Part shown: piece by piece, positions 1 through 8,616 of the stretch
Layout of the letters: each line of letters begins with the position of its first letter
Numbering within the stretch: the first letter of the stretch is position 1
From: Saprospiraceae bacterium
GTDB lineage: Bacteria; Bacteroidota; Bacteroidia; Chitinophagales; Saprospiraceae
Assembly: GCA_016708265.1 (NCBI GenBank)
Contig: JADJGA010000016.1
Coordinates: forward strand, 1-13,524
Direction of reading: 5' to 3'
DNA length: 13,524 bases
Made by a program: the position numbers and the translations under genes
The notes under the pieces: model-generated
Told to the model about the DNA's origin: nothing
The model's database searches: none
Seen by the model: the letters and a program-made list of their open reading frames with translations, nothing else

Positions 1-1324
1 ATTATCCTTGTAATTGGATGTACAAAGAATATGCGAAAGTCTTAAGCTCCCTCATATCCGAGTTTAGTAGACGTTTTTATTGATGATTTCACCGGTGATC
101 TTGCTTATGCTGCTTTTGGTGGTTCTGATGTGAAAGCTTTCGGGTGGATGATCAGTTAAGCTATGGAGGCACAAAACGCAGTCCATGAGATTCGAGGTGC
201 CGGATGCTAACAGTCCACAAGGATCTTATGCAGGTGGAGTATTTTTAAGCAAACCAGGCAGGAATTTATCCGGCTACAATGCTTTGACCTTTTACTTAAA
301 AGGTTCTCAAGCTGCCACCATTGGAGTTATTGGATTAGGAAATGACTTGGCAGAATCAAATACCAAGGTCAATTTAAGCAATTTAACCGTTATAGTAACT
401 GGAAGAAAGTTATAATACCAATACCAGATGCATCAAAACTTAATACCGAAAAAGGTCTATTTTATTACTCCGCCGACCCGGAAAATGGAAAAGGTTATGC
501 TTTCTGGATTGATGAAGTCAGGTTTGAAAAACTGGGAATCTGGCCTATCCACAATTCATGATTCTTAGTGGCCAGGATCTGGTCAAGCACCATTTATAGG
601 CATTACTAAATATTGGGTGGACTGACCACATCTTTCAATCTTCCAAAATGGAATCAATCAGACGGTGAATGCTGCTCCGGCATATTTTGAGTTTAAATCA
701 TCTAATCCAACTATTGCAACTGTTAATGCTTCAGGAAAAATTTCAGTTATTGGAGGGCCGGGCACTAGCGATATTACAGCTTCAGTAGGTGGTGTTGCAA
801 AAAAGGCTCACTGAAAATAGATTCAAAAGGAACGTTTCAGTCTGCACCTATACCTAATCTCGCTTCTGTGAATGTTAGCTCAATTTTCAGCGATACTTAT
901 ACTAATATTCCTGTAGATTATTACAATGGATATTGGCAGCCTTATCAAACTACTCTTTCAGCTGATTTTGAAGTCAATGGAGACCGTATTTGCACTACAC
1001 GGATTTCAATTTTGCAGGAATTCAATTTAGTTCTCCTACTCTGAATGCCAGTGCGATGACCCATTTCACGCAGATATTTTCATTCCCTCGACAATAACAG
1101 GGAATACTCAGTTTAGAATAGAGCTGGTGGATAAATCAGGAGGTGGGACAGGCCTCAACACCAGAACTTTTCTGTTTCACAGTCCCAACAATGGATAAGT
1201 CTTGAAATTCCTCTTTCAAGTTTTTCAGGCTTAAGTTCACGAAACGCTTTATGGCAAATCGTTTTGTGGATGTGAATAACACAATACCTTCTTTTATGCT
1301 GATAATATATATTTTCATAAATAG
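1..1324 (+). CDS. Surface glycan-binding lipoprotein (5' partial, frameshifted)
   Basis: No catalytic motif is visible, so a substrate-binding role at the cell surface is inferred. Frame 1 opens with the tail of a lipoprotein signal, LVIGC, with the lipidated Cys at 19-21; the start codon lies outside the window. Joining frames gives three parts. A jelly-roll-like module (about 60-540) carries DVFIDDF and RFEVPDANSPQGSYAGG and ends in FWIDEVRFEKLG. A bacterial Ig-like (Big_2-type) segment (about 590-815) carries FEFKSSNPTIATVNASGKIS. A second jelly-roll module (about 835-1324) begins VSSIFSDTYTN and ends YADNIYFHK then TAG. The frame changes about a dozen times, mostly where a homopolymer is one base short (989-991, 1064-1066, 1168-1171, 1262-1265, 1292-1295), so sequencing error is more likely than gene decay. 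In related loci such lipoproteins often follow susD, which would lie upstream. The last module resembles the one starting at the end of the window. Confidence 0.6.
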
Positions 1325-1385
1325 ATTTTAATTAGACATAAAGGCCATTGATGTTTTATCAAAAAATCCAACCAAAAGCTTAAAT

Positions 1386-2218
1386 ATGAAATCAATAAAA
1401 CTTATAGAAAACAAAAGCATTCATTTCGCAATGTTTGCATTATTTCTAGTTTCAATGCTGATAACCGGATGCCAAAAAGGATGAAATTCAAAAACTGGAA
1501 CAGCGAAATTGGCAATTGACATGGGTGATGAATTTGATGGTCCTGCCGGTCAATTACCAGACGGTTCCAAATGGAATTTCGACAGGTACAGGACAGAACG
1601 GATGGGGAAATCAGGAATTGCAATCTTATACAAATAAGCCACAAAAATGTCTCCGTGGATGGCAAGGTAATTTGGTACTTACTGCTATCAGTCCGGTGAT
1701 AGTTATACTTCGGCAAGGATAAACACCAAGGGTTTATTTTCCCAAAATACGGTCAGTTTGAAGCGCGCCTGAAAAACTACACATGGCCCAGGTGTTTGGC
1801 CTGCTTTCTGGATGCTGGGATCAAATATTGATTCAACCCCATGGCCACAGTGTGGCGAAATTGATATCATGGAGCAAAGAGGTCAGCAACCTTCCATAAC
1901 ATATGGCACACTGCATGGTCCTGGATACTCCGGCGGTAATTCCATTGGCAAACCCTATTCATTAGCATCCGGAAGATTTGATACTGATTATCATATCTAT
2001 GCAGTTGAATGGGGAGAAGATTATATTGATTTCTTTGTTGATAATTACTTGTTTCAGCGACTTACACCAGAAAAGCTTACAGGTGAATGGGTATATAACC
2101 AACCTTTTACATATTGTTAAATGTGGCAGTTGGAGTAATTTTGTTGGTTTTCGACATCCGAACACCTTTTCCACAATCAATGTATGTTGATTATGTAAAA
2201 GTTTATAAGCAAAACTAA
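1386..2218 (+). CDS. GH16 laminarinase lipoprotein (frameshifted)
   Basis: Endo-beta-1,3-glucanase (laminarinase) of family GH16, expected on the cell envelope, where it cuts laminarin into oligosaccharides. The ATG at 1386 opens a lipoprotein signal with lipobox LITGC (Cys29). Joined frames give WGNQELQSYTN, KYGQFEARLK, WPAFWMLG, the catalytic motif GEIDIMEQRG and the closing strand FPQSMYVDYVKVYKQN before TAA. In the catalytic motif the nucleophile Glu is at 1857-1859 and the acid/base Glu at 1872-1874; both are intact. The reconstructed length of roughly 275 residues suits a single GH16 domain without a binding module. Several one-base errors break the frame: near 1485-1530, around 1650-1790, at 2105-2108 (TTTT where TTTTT gives QPFYILLN), and again in 2130-2155. 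Motifs are preserved on both sides of each break, so I treat the gene as probably intact in the organism. It begins 61 bases after the binding lipoprotein. Confidence 0.85.
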
Positions 2219-2322
2219 GACTTTTCTTAAGCTTTGTATGATCATTTTTTCCCAATTGGTTAAGTCTTGAATGTAATTTATGGGAAAAATGCTTTTTTTT
2301 GTATTAATTGTCGATTATGTTG

Positions 2323-2355
2323 TTGCTATGGGTAAAAACTATAAAATTATTTTTG
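2323..2355 (+). promoter_or_regulatory. Candidate Bacteroidota-type promoter
   Basis: TATTTTTG at 2348-2355 matches the Bacteroidota -7 consensus TAnnTTTG exactly. TTG at 2323-2325 lies 22 bases upstream, within the 17-23 base spacing described for flavobacterial -33 elements. Transcription would start near 2360, giving a leader of about 40 bases before the ATG at 2402. It sits in the only sizeable gap and would drive the genes from the phosphorylase onward. In AT-rich DNA this match can occur by chance, and the surrounding sequence quality is poor. Confidence 0.35.
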
Positions 2356-2362
2356 ACCCATA
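2327..2362. repeat. Interrupted inverted repeat over the candidate -7 box
   Basis: TATGGGTAAAAA (2327-2338) pairs with TTTTTGACCCATA (2350-2362), giving a 12-base-pair stem with one bulged G and an 11-base loop. The right arm overlaps the candidate -7 element at 2348-2355. This arrangement would suit an operator bound by a dimeric regulator that blocks polymerase. No U-tract follows, so it is not an obvious terminator. A base error in one arm could explain the bulge. Confidence 0.4.
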
Positions 2363-2401
2363 GGATTTTAAGCTTTAATAACTAAATTTTGAATATTTGA
2401 T

Positions 2402-5400
2402 ATGGCCACGGATGTAAAAATAAACCTTGATTCTGTAGAAATTGATAATGAAATTTATTACAGGATATCACATGTTGATACCAGGCGTCCATTTTTCATG
2501 AGCATCGTAAGTGATTCGAACCACTGGATGTTTATTTCCAGCAACGGAGGGTTAACTGCAGGTCGAAAACAATCAGAATATGCTCTGTTTCCTTATTATA
2601 CCGATGATAAAATAACCGGGTCTTCTGAAATAACCCGGAAGTAAAACTATTATTCGTGTTGCAAAAATAATGAAAATTTTTTATGGGAGCCGTTTTCGGT
2701 TCGCAGTGAAGGTCGTTTTAGGCTGAGCAGAAATCTGTATCAAAACAAATTGTGCAACAAAATACTTTTTGAAGAAATCAATCATGATCTTCAACTCTGC
2801 TTTCAATATGAATGGAGCTGCAGTAATTTGTATGGATTTGTAAGACAATCAAAACTAATTAATCTTTCCGGAGGGATAGTTGAACTACAATTGGTTGATG
2901 GCATACAGAACATCATGCCATATGGTTAGCCAACCGATTTGCAAACCACAACCAGTAATCTGGCAGATGCTTATAAACGTTCTGAACTGATTCCCCAAAC
3001 AGGAATTGCCATCTATGCATTAAGTGCAATCATTGTTGATAAAGCTGAACCTGCAGAAGCATTAAAAGCAAATGTAGTTTGGAGTGCCGGTTTGGATAAA
3101 CCATTGTATCTATTATCTTCCAATCAACTTCAACATTTCAGGAACAACCAATCCATCCAACAGGAAGAAGATGTAAAAGGGGAGAAAGGCGCTTATATTC
3201 TGGTTTCAACACTGAAAATTGCAGCAGGAGTAGAAAAAAAATGGATGATTGTTGCGAATGTTAATCAAAATCAGGCTGCTGTTATTGCCCTTTCTGAACA
3301 AATAAAAAATGATAAGGAACTATCTTCTAAAGTTCTTGCTGATGTAGCAGCAGGAACCTTGCATTTACAGGAGTTAACAGGTGCAGCGGATAGTTTTCAA
3401 TACACAGCGGATCATTTAAAAGATACAAGGCACTACTCCAATGTATTGTTCAACATCATGCGTGGAGGTATTTTCGATAAAAACTATCAAATTGAAAAAT
3501 GGGATTTTAATAATTACCTGAAAAAGGCCAGCAAGAAAGTATTTGAAGAAGCACAAACTGGTTTGACCCAACTCAACGAAATATTTTCTTTGTTTGACCT
3601 CAAAAAAATTGCCGGGCAATTCAATAATCCCGATTTCTTACGATTAGCAACCGAATATCTTCCATTGAAATTCAGTCGCAGGCATGGTGATCCCAGCCGG
3701 CCATGGAATCAATTTTCCATTAATACAAGAAGCGAAATTGATGGCTCAAAAATTTTAGATTACCAGGGTAACTGGCGTGATATATTTCAGAACTGGGAAG
3801 CATTAGCTCATTCCTATCCTGAATTTATTGATGGAATGATCTCCAAGTTTTTAAATGCTTCCACTTTTTGACGGCTATAATCCGTACAGGGTAACAAAAG
3901 ATGGGTTTGACTGGGAAACTATTGAGCCGGATAATCCATGGTCCCTATATCGGTTATTGGGGTGATCATCAGATCGTCTACTTGCTGAAGTTTTTAGAAT
4001 TTGCTGAGCAACATCAAGCGGGCGCTATTGAAAAAATGTTGGAATTGAACAATTTTGTCTATGCCAATGTACCGTACCGGATCAAATCATACCAGTATAT
4101 TGTAAATAACCCAAAAGATACGATTGAGTTTGATCACCATAATGAAAAAATCATTAAAGAACAAATCAAACAAAAAGGTGCTGATGGTGCATTGCTTACC
4201 GTAGACGGTGATGTTTACCGTGTAAACTTTGCTGAGAAGATTTTAGCAACCATTCTTTCCAAGCTTTCCAACTTTGTGCCCGAAGGGGGCATCTGGATGA
4301 ATACACAGCGTCCGGAGTGGAATGATGCCAACAATGCATTGGTAGGCAATGGAGTGTCCATGGTTACGCTTTATTATTTGCGAAGATTCCTTAAGTTATT
4401 CTTGAATGTAGTTGAAAATGCTCAATCTGAATCTGTTTCCATTTCCGCCGAGTTGCATTTGCTTTTCGCACAATTGTCAAATGTTTTCTCAAGCCATTCG
4501 GGTTTGCTGAATTCTTCAATCGACACCAAAATTAGAAAAGTTATTACAGATGCCTTAGGTAATGCAGGCAGCAATTTCAGAAATAAAATCTACGACAATG
4601 GTTTTTCGGGTAAGAAAGAGAGCCTTACCGCTGCTGAGCTTTCTGCTTTTGTAAAATCATCACTCCAATTTATTGAGCACTCTATAAAAGCCAATAAAAG
4701 AAAAGATAAATTATATCATGCTTACAACCTGCTGAGTTTTGAAAATGATGAATTGAAAATATCTTATCTCAGCGAAATGCTGGAAGGCCAGGTTGCGGTG
4801 TTAAGTTCTGAACAATTAACGGCAACTGAAAGTTTGCAATTGCTGGATGCATTAGAACAAAGTTCGCTTTACAGAAAAGATCAGAACAGCTATATACTTT
4901 ATCCGAACAAAAACCTGAAAGGATTTCTTGAAAGAAATAATATCCCCTGCCGTGTCAGTCGGAGAATCGCAGTTGTTACAAAAACTGGTTGCTGATAATA
5001 ATGTTCAGATTATTGAAAAGGACATTAAAGGAGGTTTCCATTTCAACGGAAATTTTATAAATTCAGGAGACCTGGATGCAGCCCTGGACAATCTTAATGA
5101 AATAGAATACAAAACTCTTGCGGCTACTGAAAAGAGATTGATTCTTAAAATTTTTGAAGACGTTTTCAACCATAAGGAATTTACAGGAAGATCAGGTACT
5201 TTCTATGCCTTTGAAGGATTAGGTTCTATTTACTGGCACATGGTGTCAAAGCTATCGCTTGCTGTACAGGAAACTTGTCTGAGAGCCATCAAAGAAAATG
5301 CTGATATAGAAACAATTGATCGATTAGTTAAACATTACTATGATGTCAATGATGGAATCGGAGTTCATAAATCACCGCAAGTTTATGGGGCCTTCCCCTT

Positions 5401-5836
5401 CACGCCTTATTCACATACACCAATGCATAAAGGTGCACAGCAGCCGGGAATGACCGGACAAGTGAAAGAAGATATTTTGACAAGAATAGGTGAATTAGGT
5501 GTAAAAATGAAAGATGGCAAATTGGTATTTGAACCACATTTACTAAGTAAGAGTGAATTCTTACAAAAGGAAAACAAATGCAACATTTTTTTGGCTGATG
5601 GCCGTTTAAAAAATGTATTACTAGAACCCAATAGCTTGGCATTTACAGTTTGCCAGGTGCCTATTATTTATAAATCAGCCAAATCAAATAAGATTGAAGT
5701 GTACTACATCAATGGTGCTCAGGAATCTTTTTCAACTTCTGAGCTCAACGAGCAAATAAGCAGCAAGATTTCTCAGAGAACCGGTGAAATAGATCATATC
5801 AAAGTGTATTTAAATGAAAATAATCTGAGAAAATGA
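2402..5836 (+). CDS. Probable beta-1,3-oligoglucan phosphorylase, GH161/GH149/GH94-like (frameshifted)
   Basis: I read this as an inverting phosphorylase that would split beta-1,3-gluco-oligosaccharides with phosphate to give glucose 1-phosphate. No signal peptide is present, so it should act in the cytosol. Correcting five one-base indels gives about 1143 residues, close to the roughly 1100-residue size I recall for GH149 and GH161. Landmarks in corrected numbering are RRHGDPSRPW (near 427), IGYWGDHQ (near 519), RPEWNDANNAL with a candidate catalytic Asp at about 641 (nt 4324-4326, by analogy with the WND motif of GH94), and a C-terminal segment with SHTPMHKGAQQPGM (near 1005). Breaks are an extra C near 2636 and a lost A near 2655, an in-frame TAG at 2927, an extra T at 3865-3869, an extra C at 3943-3945 and another at 4941-4945. 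The reading is clean afterwards. Family assignment is from memory of motifs and neighbourhood. A related uncharacterised (alpha/alpha)6 family is the alternative. Confidence 0.55.
2927..2929 (+). other. In-frame TAG inside the phosphorylase gene
   Basis: The reading frame is the same before (ending NIMPYG) and after (PTDLQTTTSNLADAY) this TAG, so it is a stop rather than a frameshift. No ATG lies just downstream, although a TTG occurs at 2939. The stop falls inside the error-rich part of the window, and base miscalls are the simplest cause. If real, it would truncate the protein at about 175 residues. Confidence 0.6.
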
Positions 5837-7071
5837 GCATGTACTTTTACATCATATTATTCTTCTTTGTTTCCTGTTCAGCCAGACCAGTTGAAGAAAA
5901 AATTACAGCTGCGACAATTTTAGGAAATCCTGATTATCAGGCAATCTGTTATGGCGGATATAGAACACCCAGCAGGGACGTTGAACCATCTGTTTCAGAG
6001 ATAAAAGAAGACATGCGAATTTTAGCCGCAATGAAAATAAAAGTTATAAGGACTTACAATGTGCATCATAAAGAAATCGCCAACTTGTTAACAGCAATTT
6101 CAGAATTAAAAATGGAACAAAAAGGTTTTGAAATGTATGTGATGCTGGGTGCATGGATCGACTGTAAAAATGCATGGACTTCAAATCCTCCCATTCACAC
6201 CGAAGAAAGTGAACGCAATGCTGTAGAAATTGCCGAGGCTGTGCGATTAGCAAATCAATATCCGGATATAATCAAAATCATTGCTGTTGGCAATGAAGCC
6301 ATGGTAAACTGGGCGAGCAGTTATTTTGTAACTCCCAATATCATTTTGAAATGGGTAAATCACTTACAAAACCTTAAGAAAGAAGGAAAACTGAATAAAG
6401 AAATTTGGATCACCAGCTCTGACAATTTTGCATCCTGGGGTGGAGGAGGACAGGAATATCATGTTTCTGATTTGAATGAATTGATTAAAGCGGTTGATTA
6501 TATTTCCATGCATACATATCCAATGCATGATACCCATTACCATCCTGTCTTTTGGGGAATCAAAGAAACCGAGCAGTCATTGACGGACAAAGACAAGATT
6601 GATGCTGCAATGTTGAGGGCAAGGGATTATGCAATAGCTCAATACCAAAGTGTGGTGAACTATATGAATTCACTTGGTGTAAAAAAGCCGGTTCATATCG
6701 GCGAAACCGGCTGGGCTACAGTTTGTAATCAATTATACGGTATTCAAGGCTCAAAAGCAGTGGACGAATACAAATCAGCTCAGTATTATAAACTCATTCG
6801 GGAGTGGACAAATAAAGAAGGTATTTCCTGTTTTTATTTTGAAGCCTTTGATGAAAACTGGAAAAACAGCGCCAACCCATTGCATTCTGAAAATCATTTT
6901 GGATTGATAGATTTACAATCACAGGCAAAATTTGCCATCTGGAATTTGGTGGACGAGGGTGTATTTAAAGGATTAACCCGAAATGAAAAGCCCATTACAA
7001 AAACTTATAGTGGCAGCGAGCAATCCTTATGGACAGATGTAGTTGTGCCGAAAAAAATATTAAAGAACTGA
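5833..7071 (+). CDS. GH17 beta-1,3-glucanase lipoprotein
   Basis: Glycoside hydrolase family 17 (retaining, TIM-barrel) enzyme acting on beta-1,3-glucan chains or oligosaccharides in the cell envelope. The 412-residue protein starts with a hydrophobic stretch ending in lipobox FVSC (Cys15), so it should be a lipoprotein. Barrel motifs are AICYGGYRTPS (37-47), VIRTYNV (71-77), AVGNEAMVNW with acid/base Glu155, DYISMHTYPMHD (222-233), HIGETGW with nucleophile Glu291, and YFEAFDENWK (335-344). The ATG overlaps the phosphorylase stop as ATGA (5833-5836), indicating translational coupling; an alternative ATG at 5839 would shorten it by two residues. Its closest relative here is the unsigned GH17 at 11875-12831, which shares GNEA, HTYP and EAFDE-WK. 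There is no clear surface-export acidic motif after the Cys, so periplasmic or surface placement is open. Exact endo or exo specificity cannot be read from the sequence. Confidence 0.88.
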   Translation: MSMYFYIILFFFVSCSARPVEEKITAATILGNPDYQAICYGGYRTPSRDVEPSVSEIKEDMRILAAMKIKVIRTYNVHHKEIANLLTAISELKMEQKGFEMYVMLGAWIDCKNAWTSNPPIHTEESERNAVEIAEAVRLANQYPDIIKIIAVGNEAMVNWASSYFVTPNIILKWVNHLQNLKKEGKLNKEIWITSSDNFASWGGGGQEYHVSDLNELIKAVDYISMHTYPMHDTHYHPVFWGIKETEQSLTDKDKIDAAMLRARDYAIAQYQSVVNYMNSLGVKKPVHIGETGWATVCNQLYGIQGSKAVDEYKSAQYYKLIREWTNKEGISCFYFEAFDENWKNSANPLHSENHFGLIDLQSQAKFAIWNLVDEGVFKGLTRNEKPITKTYSGSEQSLWTDVVVPKKILKN

Positions 7072-7087
7072 TATTAACCAAACAATC

Positions 7088-8590
7088 ATGAAAGCAGTTA
7101 ATAATCTTCGATTTTTCACAATAATTCTGATCATGGCAATTTCATTGAATAGTTGTAAAGAAAATGATAATGTAACTGTTGAAGTATATGAAACTTCTGC
7201 ACAGGGTAATTCATTGAAAAAGATAGAAGCGATTTCGAAAGCGGAAAATCCAATCGAAATTAGAATAAATCCCGATGAAAAATTTCAGACCATCACCGGA
7301 TTTGGTGGTTCATTTACTGAAGCATCTGCCTCCCTGCTCAAGAAATTAAGCCCCGAAAACAGGGATAAAATTTTACAGGCCTACTTTGGTGAAGATGGCG
7401 CCCGTTATTCTTTAACCAGAACACATATAAACTCCTGTGATTTTTCATTGAGCAATTATGCTTATGCGATGAAACCCGGTGATAAAAACCTGGACAGCTT
7501 TTCTATTGAACCTGATAGAAATGATTTAATACCGATGATTAAAGCAGCGATGAAAATATCCAAAGAGGGTTTCAAAATTATTTCCTCTCCCTGGACTGCA
7601 CCACCATGGATGAAAGATAACAATGACTGGCGTGGAGGAAAACTATTGCCAAAATACCGAGATACATGGGCTTTGTATTTTTCAAAATATATCAGTGAAT
7701 ATAAAAAGGAAGGCATTGATATCTGGGGTGTAACCGTGGAGAATGAACCATTAGGTAATGGCAACAACTGGGAAAGCATGTACTTTACTCCGGAAGAGAT
7801 GACGGAGTTTGTAAAAGATTATCTGGGGCCACATTTTGAAAAGAATGGATTGTCAACCGTGAAAATTCTGGGTTACGATCAAAACCGCGGCGAGGAACTG
7901 GAAAAGTGGGCTAATGTGATGTATAGTGATGAGGCTTCTTCAAAATATTTTGCAGGTATGGCTGTGCATTGGTATGCCAGTACCTACGATTATTTCCCCG
8001 CATCACTACAACACACTCATAAACTGGCTCCCACTAAATATTTGATCAATACAGAATCATGCGTAGATGCAGAAATTCCCAAATGGAAAGATGATAAATG
8101 GTACTGGAGCAAAGAAGTAACAGACTGGGGATGGGATTGGGCACCTGAAAAAGATAAGTATCTGCATCCTAAATACGTTCCGGTATATCGCTATGCCGGT
8201 GATATTATTGGTTGTCTTAACAATTGGGTTGATGGCTGGATAGACTGGAATATGGTACTGGATAAACAGGGAGGCCCCAACTGGTTTAAAAACTGGTGTA
8301 CAGCTCCAGTGATTGTTGACCCTGAGAAAGATGAAGTGTATTTCACTCCACTGTATTATGTGATGGCACACTTCAGCAAATTTATTCGTCCGGGTGCCGT
8401 GAGGATTGGTTTTGAAAATCCTGACAGCGAATTGATGATTACGGCAGCTCAAAATCCCGATGGATCTGTGGCTGTAGTTATTTTTAATCCAACAGATAAA
8501 GTTCAAACGCTTAAATTAAGCATAAACAATAGAGATATTAACCTTTCGATCAGTGCGAAAGCATTACAAACTATAGTTATCAGATCTTAA
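7088..8590 (+). CDS. GH30 beta-glucanase lipoprotein, probable beta-1,6 debranching enzyme
   Basis: Family GH30 retaining hydrolase (glucosylceramidase/beta-1,6-glucanase-like). In laminarin loci, GH30 enzymes remove beta-1,6-linked glucose side chains, which is the role I infer here. The 500-residue protein has a lipoprotein signal with lipobox LNSC (Cys23). Family motifs are ITGFGGSFTEASASLL (69-84), RTHINSCDFS (111-120), SPWTAPPWMK (167-176), VTVENEP with acid/base Glu220, HWYAST (294-299), NTESC with nucleophile Glu323, and a C-terminal beta-sandwich from about 435 (VAVVIFNPTD). The catalytic glutamates match the human GBA positions in NEP and TEAC. The residues after the Cys, KENDN, are acidic and loosely resemble the Bacteroidota lipoprotein export signal, so surface exposure is possible. 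It lies 16 bases after the GH17 lipoprotein gene and 26 before the transporter. Beta-glucosidase or beta-1,6-glucanase activity on other glucans is also possible. Confidence 0.88.
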   Translation: MKAVNNLRFFTIILIMAISLNSCKENDNVTVEVYETSAQGNSLKKIEAISKAENPIEIRINPDEKFQTITGFGGSFTEASASLLKKLSPENRDKILQAYFGEDGARYSLTRTHINSCDFSLSNYAYAMKPGDKNLDSFSIEPDRNDLIPMIKAAMKISKEGFKIISSPWTAPPWMKDNNDWRGGKLLPKYRDTWALYFSKYISEYKKEGIDIWGVTVENEPLGNGNNWESMYFTPEEMTEFVKDYLGPHFEKNGLSTVKILGYDQNRGEELEKWANVMYSDEASSKYFAGMAVHWYASTYDYFPASLQHTHKLAPTKYLINTESCVDAEIPKWKDDKWYWSKEVTDWGWDWAPEKDKYLHPKYVPVYRYAGDIIGCLNNWVDGWIDWNMVLDKQGGPNWFKNWCTAPVIVDPEKDEVYFTPLYYVMAHFSKFIRPGAVRIGFENPDSELMITAAQNPDGSVAVVIFNPTDKVQTLKLSINNRDINLSISAKALQTIVIRS

Positions 8591-8616
8591 ATAACGTACA
8601 ATTAAAACACTTTAAA

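Larger units (their letters stand above)
2219..2401. other. Intergenic region between GH16 and phosphorylase genes
   Basis: This 183-base AT-rich gap is the longest non-coding stretch in the window; other gaps between genes are 61 bases or less. It holds a candidate promoter and an inverted repeat, listed separately. It also contains a weak interrupted complementarity between 2217-2230 and 2260-2268, a T-run at 2293-2300, and two copies of TTAAGCTTT (2227-2235 and 2368-2376). None of these resembles a GC-rich intrinsic terminator. No open frame here looks coding. Confidence 0.6.

Noticed and set aside
1386..2218. GH16 gene as a degraded pseudogene
   Set aside because: Catalytic motif, lipobox and closing strand are all preserved and the breaks are one-base homopolymer changes, so error is the better explanation.
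2217..2301. Terminator after the GH16 gene (interrupted AAGACTT/AAGTCTT pairing, and AAAAA-TGC-TTTTT before a T-run)
   Set aside because: The stems are weak, AT-only or widely spaced with a large loop, and lack a GC-rich core; I could not support a terminator.
2927..2929. Reassignment of TAG as a sense codon
   Set aside because: The clean 8.5 kb downstream has no other in-frame TAG, and the first gene appears to end in TAG.
2402..4995. Programmed ribosomal frameshifting in the phosphorylase gene
   Set aside because: Five separate shifts in both directions plus a stop, without slippery heptamers or repeated context, fit sequencing errors far better. The neighbouring genes have the same lesions.
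8057..8506. 149-codon open frame on the minus strand inside the GH30 gene
   Set aside because: It is antisense to a well-supported GH30 coding region, has no recognisable motif, and reflects codon bias of the plus-strand gene.
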